From NCBI RefSeq assembly GCF_003182135.1, contig NZ_QGTL01000001.1, positions 310,001 to 374,000 of the forward strand: DNA of 64,000 nt. Reading direction: 5' to 3'. The position numbers and the translations under genes are program-made. The DNA comes from Nocardia neocaledoniensis. GTDB lineage: Bacteria > Actinomycetota > Actinomycetes > Mycobacteriales > Mycobacteriaceae. Shown in pieces: positions 20,984-29,552 of this stretch (position 1 is the stretch's first letter; every line of letters begins with the position of its first letter). The notes under the pieces were generated by a model that worked only from the letters and a program-made list of their open reading frames with translations, was not told the origin of the DNA and did no database searches.

Positions 20984-21634
20984 TCAGACGAGCGAGGCGA
21001 CCTCGGCGTCGGTGAGCACGACCGTGGCGACGGCGTCCTTGTCCCGGACCAGGCGCACACCGCGATAGAGCGGACGCTCGCCCAGCGCGGCGTCCCTGGC
21101 CTCGGCGCGCAACTGCTGCACCAGCACGTCGGAGATCGACACCGCCGCGGCGAGTTCGCTCGCGGCGAGGGCGTCGGCGAGCGAGCGCAGGCCGAGCAGG
21201 TGCAGTTCGCGGCCGCTGCCCGCGTCGGTGTACATCGCCAGCGGGATCAGCTGGATCTCGGATCCCACGGTCACCTTCAGCACGATCCGGCTCAGCCGGC
21301 CGGGGAAGACCAGCAGTTGCACACCGGTCGCGTCGGCGAGGTCGACCCGACGCTCCCCGAACAGCCGATGCGCGCGGATCACGGTGCCGCTCAACCACAT
21401 CCGCCGACGCCGGAACGCGACGACGTACCCGATGGTCGGCACGGCCACGACCAGCCCGAGGACGATCGCGTACGGCCAGCTCAACCAGATCGCCGACACC
21501 AGCGTCACCACGATGCCGACGGCGAGCGCGCCCAGCGCGAGCCTGCGCAGCATCGGCGCGAACACCTCCGGCGCCACCAGGTCGATGCCGACCGGCGCCG
21601 CCGCGGACTTCCCGTCCACCCTGTCCCTCTCCAC
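20984..21634 (-). CDS. Two-helix membrane protein with PH-like domain
   Basis: This 216-residue protein has a short polar N-terminus, two adjacent membrane helices (about residues 30-75: LALGALAVGIVVTLVSAIWL and AIVLGLVVAVPTIGYVVAF) and a cytosolic C-terminal domain. In that domain, VIRAHRLFGERRVDLADATGVQL has the pattern of bacterial PH-like domains. The C-terminal 60 residues are helical. It is downstream of hisS on the same strand (55-base gap) and may be co-transcribed. The function is unknown and the PH-like call is tentative. Confidence 0.6.
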   Translation of the reverse strand: MERDRVDGKSAAAPVGIDLVAPEVFAPMLRRLALGALAVGIVVTLVSAIWLSWPYAIVLGLVVAVPTIGYVVAFRRRRMWLSGTVIRAHRLFGERRVDLADATGVQLLVFPGRLSRIVLKVTVGSEIQLIPLAMYTDAGSGRELHLLGLRSLADALAASELAAAVSISDVLVQQLRAEARDAALGERPLYRGVRLVRDKDAVATVVLTDAEVASLV

Positions 21635-21689
21635 CCCGGCCCGTCCGGTCCGCGGCGCGGTCAGAGTACCGCGCCGTGGACCGGTGGGC

Positions 21690-22964
21690 TCAGTGCCCGA
21701 GCGCGGTGCGCAGCACCCCGACGACCTCGCCGAGCGGCACCTGACGCTGCTCGCCGGTGCCCATCTCCTTGACTCCGATCGCGTGCTCCTCGAGATCGCG
21801 ATCGCCCAGGACCAGCGTGTACTTCGCGCCGGAGCGGTCGGCGCCCTTCATGGCGCCCTTCATGCCGCGTCCGCCGTAGGCGAGGTCGACGCTGATGCCC
21901 GCGCCGCGCAGCTCCCCGGCGAGCGCGACCAGCCGCGCCTTGGCGGCGTCGCCCAGGGCGATGCCGTACACCTGGCAGCGCGCCGGGTCGGCGGCCGTCT
22001 TGCCCTCGGCCGCCAGCGCCAGCACCGTGCGGTCGACGCCGATGCCGAAGCCGATGCCCGACAGCGGCTGCCCGCCGAGTTCGGCCATCAGCCCGTCGTA
22101 GCGGCCGCCGCCGCCGATGCCGGACTGCGCGCCGAGCTGGTCGTGCACGAACTCGAAGGTGGTCTTGGTGTAGTAGTCCAGACCGCGGACCATGCGCGGG
22201 TTCACCACGTACGGCACGCCGAGCGCGTCGAGGTGCGCGAGCACCTGCTCGAAGTGGGTCTTCGCCGATTCCGAGAGGTGGTCGATCATCAGCGGCGCGT
22301 TCGCGGTGAGCTCGCGGACCTCGGGTCGCTTGTCGTCGAGCACGCGCAGCGGGTTGATCTGGGCGCGGCGGCGGGTCTCCTCGTCGAGCGGGAGACCGAA
22401 CAGGAACTCCTGCAGCAGCTCGCGGTACTGCGGCCGGCAGGTCTCGTCGCCGAGCGAGGTGATCTCGAGCCGGAAACCGTCCAGGCCCAGGCCGCGGAAA
22501 CCGGCGTCGGCCACCGCGATGACCTCGGCGTCGAGCGCGGGATCGTCGACGCCGATCGCCTCGATCCCCACCTGCTGCAGCTGCCGGTACCGGCCCGCCT
22601 GCGGGCGTTCGTAGCGGAAGAACGGTCCGGCGTAGCAGAGCTTGAGCGGCAGCTGACCGCTCTTGTCGAGCCCGTGCTGGATGACCGCGCGCATCACGCC
22701 CGCGGTGCCTTCGGGCCGCAGGGTGAAGCTCTCGCCGTTGCGGTCGGCGAAGGTCCACATCTCCTTGCTGACCACGTCGGTCGACTCGCCGACACCCCGG
22801 GCGAACAGGGCGGTCTGTTCGAAGATCGGCAGCTCGATATGTCCGTACCCGGCCAGTCGGGCGGCATCGATCAAGCCGTCGCGCACGGCGACGAACTCGG
22901 CCGATCCGGGCGGCACGTAATCCGGGACCCCCTTCGGGGCGGTGAAGCTGCTGGTCTTGGTCAC
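21690..22964 (-). CDS. hisS: Histidyl-tRNA synthetase
   Basis: This 424-residue class II synthetase has motif 1 around [14 protein letters not shown], motif 2 [18 protein letters not shown], the histidine-A motif [11 protein letters not shown] and motif 3 [15 protein letters not shown]. The C-terminal anticodon domain begins near [17 protein letters not shown]. The GTG at 22964 ([20 protein letters not shown]) is chosen because CTGGG lies about five bases upstream and conserved sequence begins there; the open frame extends to 23090 without similarity. It is divergent from the cyclophilin gene as in M. tuberculosis (Rv2580c/Rv2582), but the intervening glyoxalase gene is missing here. Confidence 0.95.
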   Translation of the reverse strand: MTKTSSFTAPKGVPDYVPPGSAEFVAVRDGLIDAARLAGYGHIELPIFEQTALFARGVGESTDVVSKEMWTFADRNGESFTLRPEGTAGVMRAVIQHGLDKSGQLPLKLCYAGPFFRYERPQAGRYRQLQQVGIEAIGVDDPALDAEVIAVADAGFRGLGLDGFRLEITSLGDETCRPQYRELLQEFLFGLPLDEETRRRAQINPLRVLDDKRPEVRELTANAPLMIDHLSESAKTHFEQVLAHLDALGVPYVVNPRMVRGLDYYTKTTFEFVHDQLGAQSGIGGGGRYDGLMAELGGQPLSGIGFGIGVDRTVLALAAEGKTAADPARCQVYGIALGDAAKARLVALAGELRGAGISVDLAYGGRGMKGAMKGADRSGAKYTLVLGDRDLEEHAIGVKEMGTGEQRQVPLGEVVGVLRTALGH

Positions 22965-23049
22965 GATCACCCAGTTTTCCCCACGGGCGCCCCCGGAGTC
23001 CAACCGGTTACCCTCTAGACGAATTCGACGACACGGGAGGAACGCGGTA

Positions 23050-23943
23050 GTGCCGAGCAATGAACAGCGACGGGCGGCGGCCAAGCGCAAGCTGGAGCGT
23101 CAGCTGGTACGACGGGCCGAGCAGGAGAAGAAGCGCAAGCGCCTCATGATCGCGGGCTCGGTCCTCGGTGTCATCGTGGTCGCGGCCGCCGTGACCGGCG
23201 TGTACTTCCTCACCAAGAGCGAGGACGCCGACACGACTGCCGAATCCTCGTCGCAGGTGCCGACGACGACGTTCGTCAACACCCCGCTCGACCTGCCCGG
23301 CCCGCCGCCCCCGGCCGCCAAGCCCGCCACCGTCGACTGCGCCTACCCGGCGAGCACCGAGCCCGCCGCCAAGCCGGTCAACGCGCCGGCCACGACCTCG
23401 GTCGCCACCGACGGTCCCGAGGTCAAGGTCGCCATCGACTCCACCCAGGGCCCGATCGGGCTGACGCTCAACAGCGCGCAGGCGCCGTGCACGGTCAACT
23501 CGCTGGTGAGCCTGGCGAACCAGGGTTACTTCGACAAGACCAGCTGCCACCGCATCGTGGCCAGCCCCGGCTTCGGCATCCTGCAGTGCGGTGACCCGCA
23601 GGCCAGCGGCATGGGCGGCCCCGGCTACACCTTCGACAACGAATACCCGACCGACGTGTTCCCCGCGGGCGACCCGGCGCTCGAGCAGCCGGTGAACTAC
23701 AAGCGCGGCGTGGTCGCGATGGCCAACGCGGGCACCACGCCCGACGGCAAGGGCACCAACGGCAGCCAGTTCTTCCTGGTCTTCGGTGACACCCAGCTGC
23801 CCCCGAACTACACGATCTTCGGCACCATCGACGAGGCCGGCCTGGCCACCCTCGACAAGGTCGCGGGCGCCGGCGTGAAGGGCGGGGCCGAGGACGGCGC
23901 ACCGGCCATGCCGATCTCGTTCACCAGCGTCAAGGTGGCCTGA
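23050..23943 (+). CDS. ppiB: Membrane-anchored cyclophilin-type peptidyl-prolyl isomerase (PpiB/Rv2582-like)
   Basis: This 297-residue protein starts with a basic cytosolic stretch ([20 protein letters not shown]), then one membrane helix ([20 protein letters not shown], residues about 35-55), a Thr/Pro-rich linker and an extracytoplasmic cyclophilin domain (about 125-295). Cyclophilin blocks are visible: [47 protein letters not shown] and [11 protein letters not shown]. The usual active-site Arg is present as HRIV, although the typical FHRVI is shortened. It should help fold exported proteins. GGGAGG lies about nine bases before the GTG. A strong hairpin follows. Confidence 0.9.
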   Translation: MPSNEQRRAAAKRKLERQLVRRAEQEKKRKRLMIAGSVLGVIVVAAAVTGVYFLTKSEDADTTAESSSQVPTTTFVNTPLDLPGPPPPAAKPATVDCAYPASTEPAAKPVNAPATTSVATDGPEVKVAIDSTQGPIGLTLNSAQAPCTVNSLVSLANQGYFDKTSCHRIVASPGFGILQCGDPQASGMGGPGYTFDNEYPTDVFPAGDPALEQPVNYKRGVVAMANAGTTPDGKGTNGSQFFLVFGDTQLPPNYTIFGTIDEAGLATLDKVAGAGVKGGAEDGAPAMPISFTSVKVA

Positions 23944-23959
23944 GACCACCGCCAGACCC

Positions 23960-23998
23960 ACGACGGGCCGGACGCCACCTCGGCGTCCGGCCCGTCGT
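23960..23998 (+). terminator. Terminator hairpin after ppiB
   Basis: A perfect 17-base-pair stem (ACGACGGGCCGGACGCC and its complement) with a five-base loop begins 17 bases after the cyclophilin stop and is followed by GTTTCGG. Confidence 0.8.
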
Positions 23999-24065
23999 GT
24001 TTCGGTCGTGTCCTTCGCGCGGTAGTCTCAGATGTCCACTTCCACAGCCGCATCGGGGAGCAGTC

Positions 24066-24620
24066 ATGGCGGAACTCGACGACATCGGTAGCGAAACTGC
24101 GGCGATGATGCGCACCATGCTGCAGATGGCCACTCTCGTCGCGCTCAAGTCACGCGAACACGGGCAGAAGGAAGCCGAGGCCCGCGCGAAGGCGGTCGAG
24201 GCGAAGATGAAGGAAGCCAGGGAACTCCAGGTCCGCGAGGCGCGCGATCTGAAGGCCAAGGACCCCCGCAACATCGAGCTGGTCCAGATGATGTCGGTCG
24301 GCAACAAGGCGACGCAGGCACGCGGGCTCAGCCTGGAGAAGGACCCGTCCTCCCCGTTCGCCAGCACCGCTACCAGCACCGCGGCGTCGGTCGGCGCGAA
24401 TGTGCCGCAGGTGGGCTACGACTCGGTCGAGCGGCGCGCAGCCATCGCCGCCCATCTCCAACGGGCCGGTGTCGCACCGGAATTGGCGGAGGTGCGAATG
24501 CTGGTCGAGATGGGCCAGGGCATTTCGCCGGAGGAGGCGATCCGCCGCACCAACGCCGGCGCCCGCCGTGCCGGGATGGAACGCGCCATCGACCCGCGCG
24601 GCCTCGAACGCGGGCGCTGA
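24066..24620 (+). CDS. Coiled-coil hypothetical protein at the island edge
   Basis: This 184-residue soluble protein has residues 1-85 that are strongly helical and charged (SREHGQKEAEARAKAVEAKM and more), giving a likely coiled coil. A Ser/Thr linker follows, then a C-terminal helical part (AAIAAHLQRAGVAPELAEVR and ISPEEAIRRTNAGARRAG). No Cys and no signal peptide are present. GGGGAG sits four bases before the ATG. It lies between two strong hairpins and faces the secretion-system genes, so it is a separate transcript. The position beside the DUF4913 and VirD4-like genes suggests a link to that system, but the sequence shows no known domain. Confidence 0.6.
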   Translation: MAELDDIGSETAAMMRTMLQMATLVALKSREHGQKEAEARAKAVEAKMKEARELQVREARDLKAKDPRNIELVQMMSVGNKATQARGLSLEKDPSSPFASTATSTAASVGANVPQVGYDSVERRAAIAAHLQRAGVAPELAEVRMLVEMGQGISPEEAIRRTNAGARRAGMERAIDPRGLERGR

Positions 24621-24623
24621 GCC

Positions 24624-24659
24624 ACCGATCGGGGGCGGTCACAGCGGCCCCCGATCGGT
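24624..24659. terminator. Bidirectional hairpin between the coiled-coil gene and the T4SS operon end
   Basis: A perfect 13-base-pair stem (ACCGATCGGGGGC and complement) with a ten-base loop lies between two convergent stop codons. It probably ends the long minus-strand secretion operon as well as the plus-strand gene. Confidence 0.75.
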
Positions 24660-24665
24660 CCGCCG

Positions 24666-25088
24666 CTAGAACGGCTTGGTCTTGCCCATCGTGCGCTGCA
24701 CATCGGGATCGGTGAACTGATCCCGATCCCCGCCCACCGGCTCCTCGAAGGGCAGCGGATCGAGCATCTTCTTGTGCCCGTTGCGCACACTGCAGTATTT
24801 GAACGGTCCGCGCGGATCGAACAGTTTCGTCATGTGCGGGTCGGCGTGGTCGAGGAACCAGACACTGATCCCCGGTCCGCCCTGCAGGCGGAAATGCTCC
24901 CACGCCTGCCACAGCGCGTGCAGACGCACGGCCGCCTCGGGGTGACGCCACCATTCCGGGCACCACACCGTGTCGCTGATGTCGGTGACCTGCCTGCTGT
25001 ACACCTTGCTGAGGTACTCGTTGACGAACTCGAAGACGGTGTCGTACCCGTTCGTGATGTCGCGCGCGGCTTGCGTCTGGTCGTTCAC
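24666..25088 (-). CDS. DUF4913-type protein, last gene of the T4SS-like operon
   Basis: This 140-residue soluble protein carries the DUF4913 pattern near residues 40-70: VWCPEWWRHPEAAVRLHALW followed by QAWEHFR. The C-terminal part (ISVWFLDHADPHMTKLFDPRG) ends in a charged tail. DUF4913 proteins are often found in actinobacterial plasmids, integrative elements and conjugation loci; their role is not known. The ATG overlaps the stop of the VirD4-like gene (ATGA), so it belongs to the same operon, as the most distal gene. It could be an accessory or substrate-binding subunit of the coupling protein. Confidence 0.75.
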   Translation of the reverse strand: MNDQTQAARDITNGYDTVFEFVNEYLSKVYSRQVTDISDTVWCPEWWRHPEAAVRLHALWQAWEHFRLQGGPGISVWFLDHADPHMTKLFDPRGPFKYCSVRNGHKKMLDPLPFEEPVGGDRDQFTDPDVQRTMGKTKPF

Positions 25089-26908
25089 AGGGGCTTGACC
25101 TCCTCGATGTCACCGATCTGATCGGGCGGGGTGGACTGGGACAGCACGGGGGTGCCGATGAGATCGTCGATGCGGGTCTTGCGGGTCGGATCGTTGTACT
25201 CGATCGACTGCTTCACCGCCTCGGCGTACTCCGACTCCCACCACGGCACGGTACGGACCAGCACGGCGGGCTGACCGGAGGTGAACACCACCGCGCGGCC
25301 GCGGGGCAGCGTCGCCAGCCCCTGCGCGGTGAAGGTCACCGAGGAACTGAGCGAACGCGAGTAGCTCTTGCTGCTGCCCGACTGCGACATCGACGACGAG
25401 ATCGAGTCGTATTCGCCGATGGCCTCGGAGCGGTCGCGCAGGAACGCCATGTCGTCGACGCCGCTGCCGAGCACCTTGATGTTGGCCGCCGACCACAGCG
25501 CGCTCATGCCGGCGTCGCCCCAGCAGCGCGCGCCCTGCGCCCACGACTGCAGCACCGTCATCACCACGATGCCGCGCGAGCCGAAGTGGCTGTACTGCTT
25601 GGGCAGGTCCTTCCAGCGCACCACGTTGGCCGCCTCGTCGAGCACCGCCAGCAGCGGGATCGGCAGCCTGCCGCCCGACGACATCGCCGCCTTGCGCATC
25701 GCGACGTCGATGACGGCCTCGGTGAGCGCGCTCACCAGCGGCGCGGCCGAGCCGCGACCCTCCAGCGAGAGGCAGTAGAGGGTGCCGTTGCGTTCGACGA
25801 ACTCGAGCTCGTCGAACTGCAGGCGGTCACCGGCGCCGCGGGTGATCCACGGGTGCACGTTCGACATCTGCAGGCAGCGCACCATCTTCTTGGCCGTGCC
25901 GAAGATGCCGCTCTTGGTGCGCTGTTCGGCGTTGTACTGCATGGCCAGGCCGGACGCGGTGAAGTCGTGCCCCTCGCCACGCAGGTGCTCGATCGGCTCG
26001 CTGTTCTGCGGGTTGGTCACCCATTCCCACACCTGGGTGATCGGCTTGCCCGCGATCGCGGCCGCCAGGAAGAGCCCGGCGAGCAGGTCCTCGGCCTCGG
26101 GGTCGAAGAAGCTGTCGGTGGTGTCGGCGCCACCGCTCTCGGCGTCGGCGAAGTGCCCGGCCAGGCGGGCCGCGCGCATCTCGCACCCTTCCCGCCGGTG
26201 GTCGACCCAGGCCAGCGGATCCCAGAACCAGCCGGGCCGCTCCCCGGCCACGCCCTGCGGGTCGAAGACGAAGGTCGCGCTGCCCTTGGCCTCGCGCACG
26301 TTGCGGGTCGCGTCGACCACGTCGCGCTTGTTGGAGGTGGTGAGCACCGGGCCGATGGCCGACAGGATCGCCGGGATCACCCGGGAGGTCGACTTGCCCT
26401 GGCGCGGGCCCCAGATGTCGAGGTGCAGGTCCTCGTAGGAGCCGTAGAGCGGGGTGCCGTCGGCGACGGCGACCCCGATCGGCACGCCGGGGGCGTCGTT
26501 GGTGCCCAGACGCACGCCGAGGTCCTTGGCCTTCTCCCGCACGCCCGCCTCGGTGATCGAGGCGATGGCGCTGCCGGTGCCCATGTGGTCGGCCTTGTCG
26601 TCGATCGAGAGCCTGCCCTTCACCGCCCGCTTCTTGAGCTGCTTGCGGATCACCACGTACGCGATCACCGCGAGCACGACCAAGATCACGATCACCGTCG
26701 AGGCGCGCGGCCACTGCAACTTGCCGCGGGCCAGGTCGGCGACCACGGCGATCGGGTTCACCGGGATGTTCTGCGGCACCACGGAGAGCGCGTTGCCCAG
26801 GTGCAGCGCGACGGCGAGGGTGATCAGCGTCGCAAAGCCGAACACGATCAGGATCAGCGTCGTGTCGGGTCCGACCGCGGCCGGATCCGTCACCTTCTTC
26901 TTCGCCAC
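25085..26908 (-). CDS. VirD4/TraG-type coupling ATPase
   Basis: This 607-residue type IV coupling protein would couple substrate to the secretion channel at the inner face of the membrane. Two membrane helices lie at about 16-38 and 70-88. Walker A is GPRQGKST (167-174) and Walker B VLDEAANV (422-429). The family blocks VFDPQGVAGERPGWFWDPLAW, SALWSAANIKVLGSG and TLPRGRAVVFTSGQPAVLVR follow. The Ser-rich segment SISSSMSQSGSSKSYSRSLS (about 490-515) is a probable flexible loop. The family serves conjugation and also protein-exporting T4SS; no relaxase is nearby. It precedes DUF4913 by a 4-base overlap and follows the lipoprotein gene by 40 bases. Confidence 0.9.
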   Translation of the reverse strand: MAKKKVTDPAAVGPDTTLILIVFGFATLITLAVALHLGNALSVVPQNIPVNPIAVVADLARGKLQWPRASTVIVILVVLAVIAYVVIRKQLKKRAVKGRLSIDDKADHMGTGSAIASITEAGVREKAKDLGVRLGTNDAPGVPIGVAVADGTPLYGSYEDLHLDIWGPRQGKSTSRVIPAILSAIGPVLTTSNKRDVVDATRNVREAKGSATFVFDPQGVAGERPGWFWDPLAWVDHRREGCEMRAARLAGHFADAESGGADTTDSFFDPEAEDLLAGLFLAAAIAGKPITQVWEWVTNPQNSEPIEHLRGEGHDFTASGLAMQYNAEQRTKSGIFGTAKKMVRCLQMSNVHPWITRGAGDRLQFDELEFVERNGTLYCLSLEGRGSAAPLVSALTEAVIDVAMRKAAMSSGGRLPIPLLAVLDEAANVVRWKDLPKQYSHFGSRGIVVMTVLQSWAQGARCWGDAGMSALWSAANIKVLGSGVDDMAFLRDRSEAIGEYDSISSSMSQSGSSKSYSRSLSSSVTFTAQGLATLPRGRAVVFTSGQPAVLVRTVPWWESEYAEAVKQSIEYNDPTRKTRIDDLIGTPVLSQSTPPDQIGDIEEVKPL

Positions 26909-26948
26909 GTGTGCCTCCTTGTGGACCTTGTCGGATGGTGGTGGGTGC

Positions 26949-27533
26949 TCAGCGGAACGCGTCGAGGCGCCAGCCCTGCGGCGTCTGCACCACGGTCGCG
27001 ATGACCGTGCTCGGCGGTAGTTCCTCGGACCGCCCGTTCGGATAGACGACCGTCTGCTCGATGCCGATCTTGTACTGCGCCACGGCCGGATCCGCGCCGG
27101 TCGGCGCCGGCTCGCCCGAGGCGAAGGTGAACGCCTCGACGTGCGCCTTCGCCTTGCCCCAGTCGGCCCACTGCAGCGAGGGTTTCGGTGTCCCGGCTAC
27201 CCCGTCCGAGCTGTCCAGCATACGGATCATGCTGGGCCCCAGCCATTTTCGCGCACGCTGCACCGAGTCGCCCGGTTCCTCGGTGGTGGGGTTCCAGGTG
27301 TAGATCTCCCGCAGGGCGACGACCGCGACGCCGTCGGGCGTCGTCGGGTCGACCGGCGCGGCGGCATCGAGCAGCCGAGTCGTCGAGGTGGCGCCGTCGG
27401 AGCGCGCGGTATCGGCGTCACCGCCACATGCGGCGACCGTGCTGAGGACCGCCACGAGCATCACCGCCGGGATCGTGCGGATTCGTGTTCTCTCCCACCA
27501 GGTTATCTCCGGTGCGCGCCGCCGTGTGGTCAC
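26949..27533 (-). CDS. Lipoprotein of the T4SS-like operon
   Basis: This 194-residue protein has a basic N-terminus, a hydrophobic helix and a lipobox (STVAAC, Cys36), so it should be anchored to the outer face of the membrane. The mature part ends ATVVQTPQGWRLDAFR, the kind of strand-turn-strand end seen in VirB8/TcpC-like and NTF2-like assembly factors, and shared in style with two other genes of this operon (34873-35688 and 35685-36281). The GTG overlaps the stop of the wall-hydrolase gene (GTGA). It is probably a structural or assembly component; no enzymatic motif was seen. Confidence 0.7.
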   Translation of the reverse strand: MTTRRRAPEITWWERTRIRTIPAVMLVAVLSTVAACGGDADTARSDGATSTTRLLDAAAPVDPTTPDGVAVVALREIYTWNPTTEEPGDSVQRARKWLGPSMIRMLDSSDGVAGTPKPSLQWADWGKAKAHVEAFTFASGEPAPTGADPAVAQYKIGIEQTVVYPNGRSEELPPSTVIATVVQTPQGWRLDAFR

Positions 27534-29185
27534 AACACCCTCCTCGCCCGCGCGTCACCCGGCACCGCCACCTCGACGACGCCACCACCGCCGCCACCGC
27601 TCGACGCGGGCACCGCCTGGATCATCTGGCCGTTGCCCGCGTAGATCCCGACCTTCGACGGGCCCCTCGGCCCGAATCCGCTGAAGACCAGGTCACCGGC
27701 CGCCACCTTGGCGATCGGGACCTCGCGGCCCGACTCCCATTGCTGCTCGGCCGTTCCCGGCAGGGTCACCTCGCCCGCCGACGCCGCGAACACCGCCGCG
27801 GCCGTCAGGCCCGGCCCGTCGAAACCGCCGCCGGTGGGCCCCTGTACGCCACCGCCGCCCCACACGTACGGGGTGCCGAGCCAGTCGTGCGCGGCCTCGA
27901 CGATCTGCGCGCCGCCACCGCCTGGTTCGGGAGTGAACCGGCCCTGGGCGCCGGGCGCGCGATATTGCGGTTCCATCGCCAGGATGTTGGTGACGTAGGG
28001 CCGAGTCTCGGAGTAGTGCGCCGCATACTGATTCGGCATGCCGCCGGAGGCGAGCACGGCGCCCTCACCGGCGTTGTAGCCGGCCAGCGTCAGCGCGGCC
28101 AGATCGCCGGAGACCCGGCCCTCGGCCATCCAGCCCGAGATCTTGTGCGCGAGGGCGCACATGTAGCGCGCCTGGCCGATGATCGCGTCACCGTCGTCCC
28201 AGACGCTGGCCGTCCCGTTGCCGTCGGCGTCGAGGACATACGGTTTGCCGTCGTCGGGATTGATGCTCACCGCGGTGCCGGGCAGGAACTGGGCCAGACC
28301 CTGCGCGCCGGCGGGCGAGGTGAGACCGCGCCGGAAGCCCGACTCCTGCTTGGCCTGGGCGGCCAGCAGCGAGGAGGAGATCTCGGGGCAGACCGCGCCC
28401 GCCCTGCGGTACCAGATCTCGAGTTCGGCGGGCACCTTGCCGTCGGCGAGCGCGCCACCGGCGCTGCCGAATCCGCGCACGCAACTGGGATCGATCGAGA
28501 AGGCCCGCGCCCCACCGACATCGGGGGTCGGGGCGCCGTCGAGCCACGGCATCGGGTCGATCTGGCGGCCGCCGGTGAAACGGCCGCCGGGCACGATCTC
28601 GAAATGCAGGTGCGGGCCGGAGGATTCGCCCGCCGAGCCGACCATCCCGATCGGCTGCCCCGCGGTGACCGTCTGACCGGTGCGCACCTTCACGCCGTGG
28701 TCCCACATGTGGCCGTAGACGGCGGAGAAGGCGCGCCCGTTGGTGTCGACGGAATCGACGACGATCCAGTTGCCGAATCCCGACGCGGGCCCGGCGGCGA
28801 CGACCCGGCCGTCGGAGACCGAGTAGATGGTGGTCCCGTCGGCGGCGGCCATGTCGATGCCCTTGTGATCGCCGCCGCGGGAGCCGAAAACGTCGGAGAC
28901 GGTGAAGGTCCCGGTCTCCAGCGGCAGGGTGCGCCGCAGCGGGCCGACGCCCGCCGCCAGCGACGGTGTGCCGGTGACCGCGGGGTTGGTCGTCGTCGAG
29001 GCGCCGGCGCGCACATCGCCGGGGAGGTCGCCGCCGAGTTGGGGCAGGGTGGGTGCCGAGGACCCGTCGAGCACGTCGCCGGTCTCGCAGGTCTCGTCCG
29101 AGGCGGGCAGCACGATGACCAGCACGAGCGCGATCAGCCCGATGACGGCGCCGAACGCCGACATCGTCATGGTGCGCAGGTTCAC
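27530..29185 (-). CDS. Three-domain wall hydrolase: M23 peptidase, SLT transglycosylase, degenerate NlpC/P60
   Basis: This 551-residue exported protein has an N-terminal anchor at 9-27. An M23 peptidase domain (about 85-215) has HKGIDMA (H107, D111) and the zinc/catalytic block SSGPHLHFEI (H192, H194). A lytic transglycosylase domain (about 255-405) has KQESGF with catalytic E281, GAQGLAQFLPGTA and LAGYNAGEG. A C-terminal NlpC/P60 domain (about 425-550) keeps the fold motifs YVWGGGG and VAAGDLVFSGFGPRG. Its FDCSGL is FDGPGL (Cys replaced by Gly457) and its SHVGIY is SKVGIY (His replaced by Lys511), so this domain should be catalytically dead. It is probably the wall-opening enzyme of the secretion channel (VirB1-like). 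Confidence 0.88.
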   Translation of the reverse strand: MNLRTMTMSAFGAVIGLIALVLVIVLPASDETCETGDVLDGSSAPTLPQLGGDLPGDVRAGASTTTNPAVTGTPSLAAGVGPLRRTLPLETGTFTVSDVFGSRGGDHKGIDMAAADGTTIYSVSDGRVVAAGPASGFGNWIVVDSVDTNGRAFSAVYGHMWDHGVKVRTGQTVTAGQPIGMVGSAGESSGPHLHFEIVPGGRFTGGRQIDPMPWLDGAPTPDVGGARAFSIDPSCVRGFGSAGGALADGKVPAELEIWYRRAGAVCPEISSSLLAAQAKQESGFRRGLTSPAGAQGLAQFLPGTAVSINPDDGKPYVLDADGNGTASVWDDGDAIIGQARYMCALAHKISGWMAEGRVSGDLAALTLAGYNAGEGAVLASGGMPNQYAAHYSETRPYVTNILAMEPQYRAPGAQGRFTPEPGGGGAQIVEAAHDWLGTPYVWGGGGVQGPTGGGFDGPGLTAAAVFAASAGEVTLPGTAEQQWESGREVPIAKVAAGDLVFSGFGPRGPSKVGIYAGNGQMIQAVPASSGGGGGGVVEVAVPGDARARRVL

Positions 29186-29243
29186 CGGCCGCCTCCTGGC
29201 GTTCCGCGCCGGGCGCCGGGATCCGGGGCCGCCGCGGCGATCT

Positions 29244-29552
29244 TCACGTCCGGCGCCGGGTTTCGTTGAGGGTGTCGGCCAGGGTGCGGTTCATCTCGGC
29301 CGCGGCGGCCAGCTGCTGTTGCAGCAGCACCACTTTGCGGCGCAGCGCGGTGGCGTCCATCCGCTCCAGGCTCGGGCCCTCGGCGGCGCGCACCCAGTTG
29401 CGCACCGAATTCGCGTGCACGCCGATCTGTTCGGCCACCACCCGGCAGGCCTCGGACTCGCTGCGCAACTTGTCGGTCAGGGCCATGACCTGCTCGACCG
29501 CGGCGGTGCGGACCTCGGGCGAGACCCTGCGGTAGGACCGGTGCGGCATCAT
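29244..29552 (-). CDS. IS3 OrfA-like HTH protein inside the secretion operon
   Basis: This 102-residue protein has a helix-turn-helix of the transposase-8/OrfA type: SPEVRTAAVEQVMALTDKLR, then CRVVAEQIGVHANSVRNWVR (about residues 10-55). A leucine-zipper-like helix follows (ALRRKVVLLQQQLAAAAEMN). It looks like the OrfA half of an IS3-family transposase. However, no OrfB, inverted repeat or target duplication accompanies it, and its ATG overlaps the stop of the VirB4-like gene (ATGA), with the hydrolase gene starting 58 bases later. It is best read as a domesticated DNA-binding protein. A role in regulation is inferred only. Confidence 0.7.
   Translation of the reverse strand: MMPHRSYRRVSPEVRTAAVEQVMALTDKLRSESEACRVVAEQIGVHANSVRNWVRAAEGPSLERMDATALRRKVVLLQQQLAAAAEMNRTLADTLNETRRRT

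Noticed and set aside
29244..29552. Active IS3 insertion sequence
   Set aside because: Only an OrfA-like part exists, with no OrfB, no inverted repeats and start/stop overlap with its neighbour.
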